From: Ganoderma boninense
Taxonomy: Eukaryota > Basidiomycota > Agaricomycetes > Polyporales > Polyporaceae
Direction: 5' to 3'
DNA length: 64,000 nt
Assembly: GCA_002900995.3 (NCBI GenBank)
Contig: CM035304.1
Span: 6,526,134-6,590,133, forward strand
Made by a program: the position numbers and the translations under genes. This document shows positions 22,990 through 34,582 of the stretch, piece after piece; positions within the stretch are counted from its first letter, which is position 1; every line of letters starts with the position of its first letter. The notes beneath the pieces were generated by a model, which did not search any database, was not told where the DNA came from, and worked only from the letters and a program-made list of their open reading frames with translations.

Positions 22990-23078
22990 TGCAGCCTTGG
23001 AGAGGGGGGGGGGATTCGAGAAAGCGCGAACGAAGTAAAAAGTGACAGACGTACCCTAGAGCTAGACGTTTGGCTCTA

Positions 23079-23088
23079 TTATATATAG
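23079..23088 (-). promoter_or_regulatory. TATA-like box of S3
   Basis: TATATATAAT reads on the minus strand about 90 bp upstream of the S3 ATG. S4 has a similar box at the same distance. Confidence 0.5.
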
Positions 23089-23099
23089 TCCCAGAATAC

Positions 23100-24102
23100 C
23101 ATCGCCGCCTGAGGCCGTGATTGCAATATTGGCACATGGCACATGGGTAGGTGATCCGGAATCCACTGGCAGCAGGCGTCCGACTCGGACTCGCTGCGAT
23201 CTATCACGCCCGAAGCGGTCTCCTCCTCAGCTCACGAGAAGACGGACATCATTTATTTGTACAGTCAGGAACTAGTCAGCTAGAGACACTGATTCTGGGG
23301 CACTGCGGCCGTCGATACTCACCAGCGACGATTGGCAGCTTCGACAGCCAGCCTGCACGAGTCTCGACTCTCAAGTTGGCTGCAAGGGAAGATCCGATGC
23401 GCCATAGATTTTTGGAACATGTTTGACACAGTGTCAGTCTTTGAGTCAAACGAGAGGTAGGCGTGCAAGGACGCTTCAGAGGTCGATGATGGTGGTGGAA
23501 GAGCGAAAGCGAATGAGGCGGCCGCCCAGTGTCGCTTGCGAGTCTATAGACGCCCATACGCTGGCGGCGGCAGCGCTCAAACGCTCAAGGCCCGTAACAC
23601 TCTCCCCCCCACTGTTCTTTTCCACCATCGCATGCGCATATGCACTTTTCTAGCCGGAACAGTAATAGTGACAGATAGAGATCTATCAGACAGGCTTGTG
23701 TATCGCTGAGAAGCAGAAGTTTGAGGCCGCCGACGACCATTGCGAGTAGCCTCTACAGTATATAGTCCGACGAGACGACGCGACGAAAATGGAGTGCTTC
23801 GCAACGTGGAGTATTGCGAGCGATTCACGGAGAAAATCTTTCCTGCGATTGGGTAATTTACAGGCGTGCGCACCGACGATGTACTGCGTATGTATGTTCG
23901 GTGCCAAGATGAATGCAAGGAGTCGGGCCGTGGACGAGGGTCTCGCTCGAGAAATATCGAGACCATACACACAAGAATGATGATTAGGAAATAAACTCCG
24001 CAAACTATGATACTAACAGAGTACAAGATCAGCGTAGGACGGCAGTGCGAAACAGACGCCACGAACCTGAACCTCTGCATATACATACACAGCATCGATA
24101 GC
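23100..24102. other. no gene recognised
   Basis: Several overlapping ORFs occur on both strands, but none has a recognisable domain or consistent splice sites. Confidence 0.4.
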
Positions 24103-25041
24103 CTACGCCGCTCTGAACACCCGGATCTCGTAGCGCAGCACCCGCCCCTCCTTCAGCACCTCCGTTCGCCACGGCGTGTTCGTCGCGCGCCGGTACTGCT
24201 TCGTCTCAAAGGCGTCCACCGACGCCCACTCGTGTATCGCAAGGAACTTCGGCGGCCGGTCCGATTCCTCTTCCATTTCCCGCCCTCCGAGTCCCTTGTA
24301 GTTCCTCTCTCGCACTCGCTCAGGCTCCGGCTCCATTTCCCGCTCCTTCCCCTTCCCCTTACACTTTCCGCCCCCATCGCCATGCGCACCCCCGCTGCCA
24401 GTATCCATCGCCGTTGCCGTCGCGACCCCGCCGAGCCCGCGCTCTGAGTCCGACGCATCGACCCCGAGCTTCTCCTTGAGCACATAGCGACGGCTGCGCA
24501 CCCACCCAGGCACGCGCGCTAGGAGCGGGATGTGCTCCTCGTCGTACCACCGGCAGAACTCGCCCTCCGCGAACGCGTGCAGGTCCGCCTCGATCACCGA
24601 GATGTAGCGCGTCTTTGTCCGCCGGCGCTCCTCCAAATCCTCCTCGCTCTCGTCCGTGCCTGAACTGTCGTTGTTCCACGTCCACGGCGGGGGAGGCAAG
24701 GGGGAGGAAGCGACGACGGGCTCGTAGACACGGCTCTCGACGAAGGCCGCGGCGCGCGTCTCGAGCGCGTGCTTCTCGCTCAGCGCGACGTACGCGGGGT
24801 CATGCGCGGCGCTGTGGCGGGGCAGGTCGTAGAGCGAGAGGTACGCAGGCGCCGCGCCGTCTGCGGCGACCCAGCGCGAGCACGCGAGAAAGAGCGTGGG
24901 CGGTACCATGTCGCGCAGCGCGGGGACGCGCTCGGCCTCGTGCCACTTGTAGTACGCCGTGTTGCGTTTGCGCACGCCGCGCGCGGGGTTCGTGTATACC
25001 CACAAGAGGAGGCGTTCCGGCACTGTCGCGGACTGGTACAT
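24103..25041 (-). CDS. EthD/Dabb-like dimeric alpha-beta barrel protein
   Basis: This is an intronless 312-residue ORF starting MYQSATVPERLLLWVYTNP. It has two repeats of the ferredoxin-like dimeric barrel seen in EthD and stress-responsive A/B-barrel proteins. Repeat 1 has YYKWHEAERVPALRDMV near residue 30 and APAYLSLYDL near 65. Repeat 2 has FCRWYDEEHIPLLARVPGW near 160 and PKFLAIHEWASVDAFE near 260. The WYD-EHIP motif is the family signature. A Gly/Lys/Glu-rich low-complexity insert (GKCKGKGKEREMEPEPERV) splits repeat 2. There is no signal peptide, so it is probably cytosolic. Basidiomycetes carry many such genes of unknown substrate. The size and start look complete. Confidence 0.7.
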   Translation of the reverse strand: MYQSATVPERLLLWVYTNPARGVRKRNTAYYKWHEAERVPALRDMVPPTLFLACSRWVAADGAAPAYLSLYDLPRHSAAHDPAYVALSEKHALETRAAAFVESRVYEPVVASSPLPPPPWTWNNDSSGTDESEEDLEERRRTKTRYISVIEADLHAFAEGEFCRWYDEEHIPLLARVPGWVRSRRYVLKEKLGVDASDSERGLGGVATATAMDTGSGGAHGDGGGKCKGKGKEREMEPEPERVRERNYKGLGGREMEEESDRPPKFLAIHEWASVDAFETKQYRRATNTPWRTEVLKEGRVLRYEIRVFRAA

Positions 25042-27057
25042 GTCGGGTTGGGAGGAGATGAGGGGGTGGGCGGATGTGTGAATGCAGAGAGGAGGGACCG
25101 AGGGGAGCAGTCATAAGGAGGGACCGAGGGAGCGGCGAAATTGATGGATAGATGTGATGAACGAAGGTGGAGTGACCGCCCTGTACCGGCGAGACTCGAG
25201 TGTGGTCCCGCTCTATCAAACCGTACCCTCTGAGGGCACTGAAACCAGCTATTCCGGATGATCGGATGATATAGAAGATGCCAAGGTCGAGGTTCAGTGC
25301 AGCAGGAGGCAGATGACGAATGAATGGAATTCGGGGGCGCATGTTCTATTCTACGAGGTTCAGATTCTGTGCGCAGAGTGTGGGGAATCTGGGAAGACGC
25401 ACCGCTTTGAAGGACAACATCGTTCCTTTCTCGCACTGCCAGAGAGGCGCAGCTGGACGCTTGTCATGGATTGGATCGGTGGTCCTGCCGCGGGAGAATG
25501 GAGGTAAGATCACGAGGAGCATTGGAGGAAGCCATCCGAAGTCTGACGAGCACCAGCGGGCAGAAGACACGGCGAACAGACCATCATCAGAGGAAGGTCT
25601 CCTGGCAGACCTTGATGGTACGGGAGAAATCAATTCCATTCCGTCGATAAACGAGCGCATTTCACTCGGATCGTAGCGGCGGCAAGCGTTGTTTCCCAAC
25701 TACATCCTCTGAGACAAGGGGTGGGTTACACGATAGGCCGCAGCCTTTCATCTTAGGTCCGACAGAGGCCTGTCCCGCCGTTCTCTTCCCACGAATAAAG
25801 AAAGGAAACTCACCTTACATGCCCGAGGTTTTAACCTTGTTACCGACGGGGATCAGGTCCGGTACCCTCCTGGAGTCCTCTCAGAGTCTTTGACTGTGGG
25901 GACGAGGAGCTAGCATGGGATGGGTCGTGCCCCTTCCGCGTGCTCTGTCCCAGCCTACACCTGTGGAAGATAGGTTGTGGTATGTCACTTCATGCACAGG
26001 GAGGGCATCAGGTGGCACTAGCTTTGGCACCAGAAGTTGAAGCTGGGAGAGCACTGAGCAGAGCTAGGACAGAGATGCGGAGTCAAGGCGGCGCTCGGAA
26101 GAAACCGGAAACGCAGCACTGTAAGCGACCGGAAGTGCTCTTTCGCGGTTCTTGTCTCCGTTTCCCTCAATGCAGATCTCGTCCTGCCTCCATCTAAGTA
26201 TCCTCGTGTACGCTCTCAGAGTTTGAGAATTGTACCTGCGTATGCCACGAGAACTCGCGACGAGCTGAGCTGGATAGGAAGTCTGGTAAGTCGCCTCCAA
26301 TTTCTACTTACTAATTTGAGGCGATCTTCATACGTGCGAGCGACGGAGCTTCAAGATGGGATGAATGCCAAGAGGCCATCTTGCACGATCTCCGCTCATC
26401 GTCCAAGCACTGGGCATACATTTTACACACTCTTCGGGTGCGGCGTGCGTCCAAAACTTCCTTACACTCAATCAAGTTTTATCCCTGAGTCCGAGTTTAA
26501 CACGCCCGGTCGACTGTCCGGCGAGGCTAGTCCTAGGTGAGCACAGCACCGTTCACTCGCTCCGTCGCTCAACTGCCTAGCCAACTTCATGCATGTCCAT
26601 ATGATCGTTCGAGCAGTGCGTCACTACATCCAACCAAACATTCCAACGTGCTCACAACGTTTGACACCTTGCCGCCCCCTTCCCCGCATCACGGTGCAGC
26701 CTAACGCCGCTCGTTTTAGCTTCAACAGTGCCAACACGGATTCGCGACCGCCGACTATCAATGCTATCGGAGAGACCAGCGCGATTATTCGTTTTGTTAA
26801 GTATTCACACCCTTGTCCTCCGACTCTGAATTGCTTCTGGTGAGTCTCTGCCAATCATTCCTGTCCTACAGTGCTTCGCAGCGAATCTTCTTCCGTCGAC
26901 GTCAACCCCGCATGCCTACTCCCATGTCAAGGCTGCAACGCGACCCGAGCGCAGCGCAACGCGACCATAAAGCTCCGTGGCAGCGGGTTCGTCGTACCAC
27001 GACCCGGCCCTGCGACATTCGCTCGCTTCTCCTCGTCTCCTTCCCCTCCTTTCCCAA
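25042..27057. other. about 2 kb without a recognised gene
   Basis: No family or exon chain was recognised. The last 200 bp carry pyrimidine-rich promoter-like sequence before the protease gene. Confidence 0.5.
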
Positions 27058-28664
27058 ATGGCTCGCTTCTCCACTCTCCTTGCTTTCTGCATCACCGCCA
27101 GCGCTGCAGCTTTGGCGTCCCCCATCGTCGTCCGCGACTCCCCCGTCTCGCTCCCGTTCGCCCGAAGGTTCAAGCTCTCCGGAGCGTCCACGATCATCGA
27201 GCACGACCGCGCCCGCGCGCGGGTTCTCAAGGACGTCGGCCACGGGAAGGGCGCGGGCGCGGGCCGGGGCCTGAAGCGGGCGGACGTGCTCGTGACGAAC
27301 GGGGAGACGAAATACACGGTCGACGTTGGCGTCGGCACCCCGCCGACCAACTACACACTCCTCATCGATACCGGCAGTGCGAACACCGTCGTCGGCACGG
27401 GCAAGGCATACGTCAAAACGTCCTCCAGCCAGGACACCGGGAACTCAGTGGTGAGTTCTCCATCATGTTCGCCATGCCCCTGCACATGAGAACGAAAACC
27501 GACATGCGGCGTACAGTCTGTGTCCTACGGCTCCGGAGGATTTTCCGGAGAGGAATACACCGACACCGTCACGCTCAGCCCCGACCTCGTCATCACCAAC
27601 CAAGGCATCGCAGTCGCGAGCTCGTCGCTCGGCTTCGACGGCTTCGACGGCATTCTCGGGTATGTACCCTCATACCAGTTGGCTTGCGATTATAGCGCAA
27701 TGCTGACCATGTTCCTGCTCTTGTTCCTCAGAATCGGCCCTACCGCATTGACGGGAGGCACCGTCTCCGACGGCTCGCTCGTCCCCACAGTACTGGACAA
27801 TGCCTACTCACAGGGCCTCGTCGACCAGGACGTCATCGGGATCTCGTTCGCGCCCGCCTCGTCCGAAGACCCCAGCGGTGTCCTGGCATTCGGCGGCGTC
27901 GACGAGTCCAGGACCGCCGGGCCCATCAACTACGTGTGCGTACTCCTCGCTCGAGCATTGATCGCTCACCGCTGAAGTATGCCACTTGGCCGAACGCAGC
28001 TCGATCACTGGCATCTCCCCGGCCTCGCAATACGTCGGCATCGACCAGCAGGTCACGTACGGGCGGGACAGACTCATCCTCCCGCAAACGGCGGGCATCA
28101 CAGACACCGGCAGCACGCTCCTGCTGCTCGCGACGGATGCCTACGAGGCGTACAAGAATGCCACTGGGGCCGTCGAGGATTCGAACACAGGGCTGCTCAA
28201 GATCACACTGGACCAGTTCGAGACAATGGAAAGCCTGCTCTTCCGCATCGGCGACGTGAGTACACTCCCCCGTGCCCCGCCGCCTGTACAGTATGCGCAT
28301 GCTGACCTCACGTCTGTGCCCAGGAAACGTACGAGTTCATCCCGAACGCGCAGATCTGGCCGCGCTCCGTGCGTTCCCGTCTCTCCCGCCTCTCTTCTCC
28401 CCATCCTCTCCCTGTCTCTCCCTCATAGTGATTTGGAATGGCACACTGATGCTTCGCCTTCCCCTCCTGTAGCTCAACGCCGACATCGGCGGCGACGCTG
28501 ACGGCATCTACCTAGTCGTGGGCGACCTGGGCTCGCCGAGCGGCGAGGGCCTCGACTTCATCAACGGGTACGCGTGGCTCGAGCGGTTCTACCACGTCTA
28601 CGACGCGGGGAACCAGGCCGTCGGTATCGCGCTCACCGAACATACCTTCTCGCGGGACAACTGA
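27058..28664 (+). CDS. secreted pepsin-like aspartic protease (A1 family, polyporopepsin-like)
   Basis: Six exons can be placed with GT-AG introns: 27058-27450, 27517-27659, 27732-27935, 28000-28255, 28324-28368 and 28473-28664. The signal peptide MARFSTLLAFCITASAAALA is followed by a propeptide with a basic stretch (GRGLKRADV) and the mature enzyme. The two catalytic aspartates are in LLIDTGSANTVVG and GITDTGSTLLLL. The flap region is SYGSGGFSGEEYTD, and INGYAWLERFYHVYDAGNQ lies near the end at HTFSRDN. The Trp that usually follows the first active-site loop (NTW in most members) is Val here (NTVVG). It should act outside the cell in protein digestion. Order and length fit the polyporopepsin branch. 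Confidence 0.92.
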
Positions 28665-28868
28665 ACGTCTGGCTGGTGCCCCGGTTCTTCTTCCTTTCGT
28701 TCGCGCGCGCATGGGGTTGGACGTTTCGCATACCCGTGCCCGCCGACCCACGTATGTACATATCGGGTCTTCCGCAAGGACTACATTAGCTGTGTGTAAT
28801 ACACTGCTTCGCTTCGCGAACGCGACGAACGACATACTGTATGTACGTGCCGTGCTCAAACGCGTGCA

Positions 28869-30634
28869 TCAGCTGTTATATCGGTGATACGGCGGGGGAA
28901 GAGTCTCGATCAACCCGCCTCCCGAGCCGCTCTCACCCTGCTCGCCCTCGACCGCCCCCATCCCATCTTCTGGCGGGCCGCCCGCGAGGCGGACCCCGCC
29001 GTCGCTCTCGAGCAAGGTGATGCGGCGGGCCCGTGCTCCGGAGTTTGGGGTTGCGTCGACCTCAGGTTCCGTCCGTTGCTCTGCGTCGAGTTCGGGCTCG
29101 GACTCGGTTGAGACAGAGACGCGCTTGGTGCCTGCCCCTGCCCCTGCCCCTGCCGGCAGCGCCTCTGTTGTGCTCCCATCTCCCGGAGACAGAGACAGAG
29201 GCTCCACCTTGCTGAGGCTCGCGCGCGCCGGGCCCGGGAGACCAGGGGGAGCCGCGAGCAAGGATGAGCCCGGGCGGAGGGCGAGCGTGTCGCGCAGGTG
29301 TGAAGTAGACGGCTCGACTGCGACGCTGTCCGCCTCCGCGTCGTCGTGGACTCCTCCGATGTGCAAGACGTCGTCTGCGTTCTGCCAGTGGTGGTCCGGC
29401 GGAGAGGCAGGAACCGCACCGACGACGGGTGTGCTGGGCGATCCAGCTGCGGCCGCCGAGTACCGGTGGCGATTGGCGACGGCCGCCGCCGCCGCCTTTG
29501 TAGCTACTGGGGACGCCTGCGGGACCACGATCGAGTGGGACGACTGGCGCTGGGGCACTAAAACTGACAGGAAGGACCAGAAGGCATGAGCATGAGCTTG
29601 AGCGATCGCTGTAATCGTCGTTCTAAGAACCACCACCGCATCTAAGAGGACGAACCTGATGCCGACGAGCCGTCGTCGCGGTATTCTGCCGCTTGACCAC
29701 CGCCTTTACTGTGCCTGGCCCTCCTCGACACCGCGATGCGTCTCCATATCAGAATACCAAAGAGGACGCACAGAAGCGCGACTGAGCCCAGGACTATCCC
29801 GGCGATCTCGCCGGTCGAAGGGGAGGAGGGAGACGGGGGCTTGCGGCGCGGACGCTGGGTGAATCGCCAGTGAGGCGTAGAGTTGGTGCCGAGTGGCGGC
29901 CTCGACGTCTCTGTTGACGTCGCGGAGGGGATTCCCGTTGTCGGGTGGGAGGTCACAGTGCTGTTCCCAGTCCCCGTGGGCGGTGTGCTCTCCGAGCCGC
30001 TGGACGATGACTGAGGCGAGGAGCTGGAGGATAGGCTGGGAGGAGCCGAGGCAGCTGTACGCGTGCTAGTGGACAGAGATGGAGATGGGGTTCCGGAAGG
30101 GGCGGTCGGGCTCTGTGTGGTGGGCAGGATCGAGTACGGATTGCGAGGGCTTCCAGACGTCGACGGCTCTGCGCCGACCGAAAACGAAGATGCAGGGGCC
30201 GCCGGGGGGCTGGCGGACAGACACGCCGCGGGCTGGACCACGAACTCGTTCGTGGTGTCGTTGTCGTCGTCGTCATCGAAGACGGTCGCGATCAGCGTCA
30301 TGCCCACCGTGTCCTGCGGGGGCGTCCATGCCACGAAGCGCTCTGCGATGTCGTCGATGTGGGAGAGGATGCTTACGGTGTCGGGGTCGCCGAGGTAGAG
30401 CGAGAATGGGGGGATGCCGCCGGTCCAGGAGAAGGTGACGGCGTCGCATGGTGTGGGGTCAGCGATAGTGTGAGTGTCGAATGTGGGGGAGCTTCGTCCT
30501 GCGTGAGCGAAGGCGACGACGGAGAGGATGGACGAGCCGAGGAGGAAGGGTCGACAGAGGGCGGGGGAAAGGCGCAGAGAGCACGCCGCAGTCCGACGGG
30601 ACGGGGTGCTCGAATGAGGAGGCCATACGTGCAT
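28869..30634 (-). CDS. single-pass membrane protein with Kre9/Knh1-like ectodomain and LPPPY tail, copy 5
   Basis: There are two exons on the minus strand, about 30634-29656 and 29557-28869, joined in frame (gttcgt donor, ttttag acceptor). The chosen start MHVWPPHSSTPSRR leads to a hydrophobic signal segment (PFLLGSSILSVVAFAHAG). The ectodomain has CDAVTFSWTGGIPPFSLYLG and ends in a cysteine (PAACLSAS). A long Ser/Thr/Pro stalk follows, then one membrane segment (EIAGIVLGSVALLCVLFGIL) and WRRIAVSRRARHS. The cytoplasmic tail has Ala-rich and Pro-Ala stretches, the DGGVRLAGG block, and the terminal TLPPPYHRYNS. It is the only fully open long member of this family in the window. The PPPY fits a WW-domain ligand. 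Function unknown. Confidence 0.75.
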
Positions 30635-32591
30635 TGTCCGCGACCCTGAGTGTAATTCGGGTGCGAAATGGGCTTTATCAACAACGGTCGTGATAAATTG
30701 CATGCGCACTCACCTAGATTGCAGGGAATATCGAGGCAAAGACTAGGAGACATGCGCAGCATGCACTACGTTGGAAACAAGAAGGGATGTTCACCACCAA
30801 CTTAAGTACCCATTAGGCAGTGGGGGAGACAGCAAGGCGAACTGGCTGTGACCATGTGGACTCGATCGACTCTTCGAGAGGGAGCGAAGGTAAGACCAGT
30901 GTAGCAAGTGAGGCGTCCTGGGAGATGGAACAGATCGGCATACAGGCATGATGACGAGAGGTGAGATGCTGAAGGAAGCTTCCTCGTGGCTGATGTGTTG
31001 GGAGAAGTGTATGGGAGCAGGGCTGGACGAGAAAGATGGGCACACAGCCTTGGAGACGCAACGCGGCGAGAGCTTCGAGCGAGTTTCGGCTGCTGGAAAG
31101 GATGCGTAAAGTGGGGTGAAGCCTGCAAGACGAGACAGCGAGAGTGTGTGCTACAGAGCCCCGGTAGGAGGGACCAATAACACAGAAGAAGATCTAACGG
31201 AGATATCCAACTTACTTTTGGGTTTCCGCACGACCGGCCGCCAGTGTTTTCTGGTACATCGGACCAGGATCTATTGGTCCTTGGGACCAGATAGCGTATC
31301 AAACCGATGACAAGGCAACAACGTTTCGCTCGACGTGGCATGATCGGGAGAAGTTTCAACTTGAGGAACAAGACGATGCCCTTGTACCCGAAGTAATACC
31401 AGTGAATCGACATCCGCGCACAACTAAGGGCAGCCGATAATAATGATAAGGACACGCAACTCGGTCACAGCCATCCTCCACACACCTACTGATCTGGCCT
31501 GGTACCTCTCCAGTTCTTGCGAAGATGGCAGGGGAGATGGGTCTCCGCTCCTTGCCAGCAACGACACCAGACACAATAAGGCCGCAACAGCACAGATAAA
31601 GACTCACGTTGTGCAGTGTAATTCAGACTACCATGCCATCAACAAGCTCAATCCTCACAATCACAGGACGTCGACCCGAAGACTGCCCATAAATCGTCGC
31701 TCCAGACCCCGAGCGGCCTCCGAGTGGGTCGTTCGGGTCTCCAACATGCATGCCCTCGATGCTAGACATGCAGTTTTTGCCAAAGGGGTCGACAGTGTGT
31801 CGTATGAAGTGGCCAAGGCCGAGGGTGTTCTGAGGAGCTGTGCCCGTGCAGCCCGCAGACCGCGGCGAGGAAGGAGTTGCGTGGGCAGGTTGGAACGCGA
31901 ACGAGACGAGCCGAGTCCAAGTCCGGGTCCCAAGATGATCGTAGCACTAGCAGCGGGGGAAACGTTCAGATGGACCGCCGATACCAGCCCTAGAAGAACT
32001 TGATGGCTGTCGCTGACGGCCGGAGAGGAAGCAGTTTGCGAGGGAGCTGCCAGTGATGGCAGGCAACTGCTGTGGTGGACGAAAAATGCCGGCGCTGACC
32101 TTCATCGCAGACCGGCCCTAAAGAACGGGCCGGTTTCCGGGGCCTGTACGACGACGGTCTCGACTGTGGGGTTTTGGGACCTCCCGCGACTCTGCGAAGG
32201 CTCCTTTCTGCAAATCGCTGTGCAACGTCCGGCATTTCAAACTTTGGAACACCCAGACCCAAGATGGTCGTGTTAGATTTCCGAACCCCCAAAGCGAAGG
32301 CAGTTCGCCCGCAAATCCAAAGTTCGGAGCTCGAGGAGTCGTGGGGGACTCGACTACGGTCGTCAGGGAGCTCTCAAATTCGAGTGCGTACATGATCTGA
32401 AGGTCACAGAAGCGGACCCTCTGTTTGTCCATGACGGATCCGAGATCACACCGACGTCTACCCACACGGCCTCGAGACGCCTTCTCGATCGCAGCAAGCC
32501 GACCCTCAGTACTCCAGTCTGGATCACCTCGTTCTGTCCTCGCGGTCTCGGGCGGTGATGAAATTGAATTTGACGTCCCCGGTTCGCGATC
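30635..32591. other. about 1.9 kb without a recognised gene
   Basis: ORFs on both strands lack recognisable domains. A fragment near 31950-31990 (GETFRWTADTSP) faintly recalls the ectodomain core but is too short to call. Confidence 0.4.
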
Positions 32592-32599
32592 ATATATAT
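32592..32599 (+). promoter_or_regulatory. TATA-like box of S4
   Basis: ATATATAT lies about 90 bp upstream of the S4 ATG. Confidence 0.5.
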
Positions 32600-32684
32600 G
32601 GGACTCAAAGATGGGGCTTGGTGGTACGTCACCGTCCTCCTTCGCTCTTCCTTGCCTCATCACATCTCCAGGACCAAGGCCGCC

Positions 32685-33461
32685 ATGAAGCACGCTACGC
32701 CGCTCGTTCTCCTCGCCAGCCTCGTGGCGAGCGCTGTCGCTCAGGATAACTTCACGGTCAGCGTGTACGTGTAACGTCGAGGTGTCAAGTGCAGCGAGGT
32801 GTGTGTATGTGTGTGCTGACCTCTGCCATCCGGCAGCGCGGACCACACACAGTGCGCGAGCACCGTGATCACCTGGGAGAACGGCGTCGGTGAGTGCTCA
32901 TCGGAATCGCACCCCTCCACGCGGAGCCTTTTCTTAACGGCGTCGCCTGCCTCTGGAACGACCCAGGCCCATACCAGCTCGTACGTAGCAGCCCATCTGG
33001 ATCGTGTTCGCGTTGACTTGGAGTATGAAACTGATTACTGAAACCGCCCCGCCGATCCCCTTCCCTTCCGGATGGTCTTCTCGCCCTTCAGCTGTGAGTC
33101 CTCTCGCTCAACCGCCATGACAAGTGAGCCCCTCTCTGATAGTCCATCTTTCGTGACAGCGCCTGGATTACGCACGACGGAGCGGCCGTCCCGGTCATCG
33201 TCGCCGGCAGCCTCACCGAAACGTCCCACCCGTTCCTCAACGACGCCGAAGCAGGTCCGTCTTCCACTCCGTGAGCCATCCGTAGTGGTCATTCTGACGT
33301 CGGTCGCTATCGCCGTGCAGGATACGTGGTCGAGATACAGGTGTCCGAGAACAACGGCCACAACGCGCTGCTGCAGTACACGATCGAGCCCAGCTGTACG
33401 TACTCGTCCACCTGGATTCTCGAGTCGCCTGTCTTGTGCAGGTCGGAAGTATAGTGGCTGA
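32685..33461 (+). CDS. small secreted protein, Ig-like core with micro-exons (paralogue S4)
   Basis: The signal peptide is MKHATPLVLLASLVASAVAQ. Exons then give DHTQCASTVITWENGVG, a 14-nt exon at 32967-32980 (GPYQL), an apparent 2-nt exon (CT) at 33092-33093, AWITHDGAAVPVIVAGSLTE, and GYVVEIQVSENNGHNALLQY ending TIEPSC. After this Cys the frame either reads on or uses a gtacgt intron to a short last exon that stops at 33461. Two cysteines bracket the domain. It is nearly identical in layout to S3 on the opposite strand. No membrane segment is present. It is probably secreted; role unknown. Confidence 0.7.
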
Positions 33462-33610
33462 CGCTCTGCTGCTCGTCCCACAGCCAATACCACTTGTTTG
33501 CCTGGGGTGGGGTGGACGCGGTGATACGCCGGCGTCGTTCAAGCTTCCGGAGGGGGCTACGAGCCCCCGCCGTGGAGTTCGTCATGCGAGGATCGTACAA
33601 ATGTGTCGAT

Positions 33611-33811
33611 TCAAACATGCCGATTACTGTCTGTCCCCCAAAACTGCGAGGCATAGGAAGGCGAGAACGTGCGCTCGTGCGACGACTCCAACTCGGATGC
33701 GCGGTTCAACCGGTCGAATTCGTCCGGACCAACAAGCTCGCCAGGTCTCTCCCCACATAATCTCATCCCCCCCGCTTCGGACAGAACCTCTCCTGTGTGC
33801 GCACCCAACAT
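33611..33811 (-). pseudogene. tail remnant of the PPxY membrane family, copy 6
   Basis: The minus-strand frame reads EAGGMRLCGERPGELV, then SSHERTFSPSYASQFWGT. It aligns block by block with the tail of copy 3 (DGGVRLAGGRPGEVVV, then TLPPSYCSDF). LPPSY is changed to FSPSY, so the PPxY is lost. No membrane segment or stalk was found upstream, so only the tail remains. Confidence 0.5.
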
Positions 33812-34582
33812 TGAGCTGGCATGCGACCTTATGAGTCGGGGAGGCCGTGCACGTCCATGCGAGCCCGTCAGCTGCCACGCAGTATTGGCATATGAACCAC
33901 TCGAAAGATATCATATCCACCTGTGAAAGGGTCGGGGTTGTGAATGGGTTGAAACGTTCACGGGTCACTGGAGCGACGCCATGATGGCCACGGTTGAGCC
34001 CGTACAACGTGTCTTCACAGGGGCTTGGGGGATTCTTTTGGATGCACTCCTTCGTTTTTCAGTGTAGTCACCAACCCCGCCTAGCTTCTCCTTCATAGAA
34101 ACCTTTCGCTGAGGTTCCTCTTAAATCCTGAGTGCACTAAAACCCAGCGCTGTTCGGCTTAAAGGCTGGCCGCTGGCAAATAGTCCAAGTGCATAAGTTT
34201 CATACAGCCTGTCATTTCAGACATCAGATTGGTCGTATGTCGACGCACATAAAAAGTAACTGGAAGTTCTGGCACAGAAAGGATTGATTCCGGGTGAGCG
34301 AAAAAAACTATCTGGTAATGTAGTCACGCTAGCGGCGCCTCATCCAGAATCCGCGATGCAAACGCAGCGCGAGGACCGGGGTACCCGGCCCGCGCAAGCC
34401 CAGGGGCGCATCACGTCGGTCACACCTGCGCCACCGACGGGGGGACAAGCGCGACGGCCGCCTCGCCCGCGCCCCTTGCTTCCTCTGGGGGCTAGTGGCG
34501 GGGCTCTTACATCGGCCTTCCTCAAGCAACACCATTCCAAACGTTTCTCTCTCCACTCTCACCCTCTACGCCGCCGACGCGA
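33812..34582. other. no gene recognised
   Basis: Intergenic, with promoter-like sequence before the BTB gene. Confidence 0.45.

Noticed and set aside
31443..32003. 186-residue plus-strand ORF
   Set aside because: No domain and odd composition; the FRWTADTSP piece is too short to assign to the surface family.
32118..32846. 242-residue minus-strand ORF
   Set aside because: Covers the promoter and first exon of S4 in antisense; composition not protein-like.
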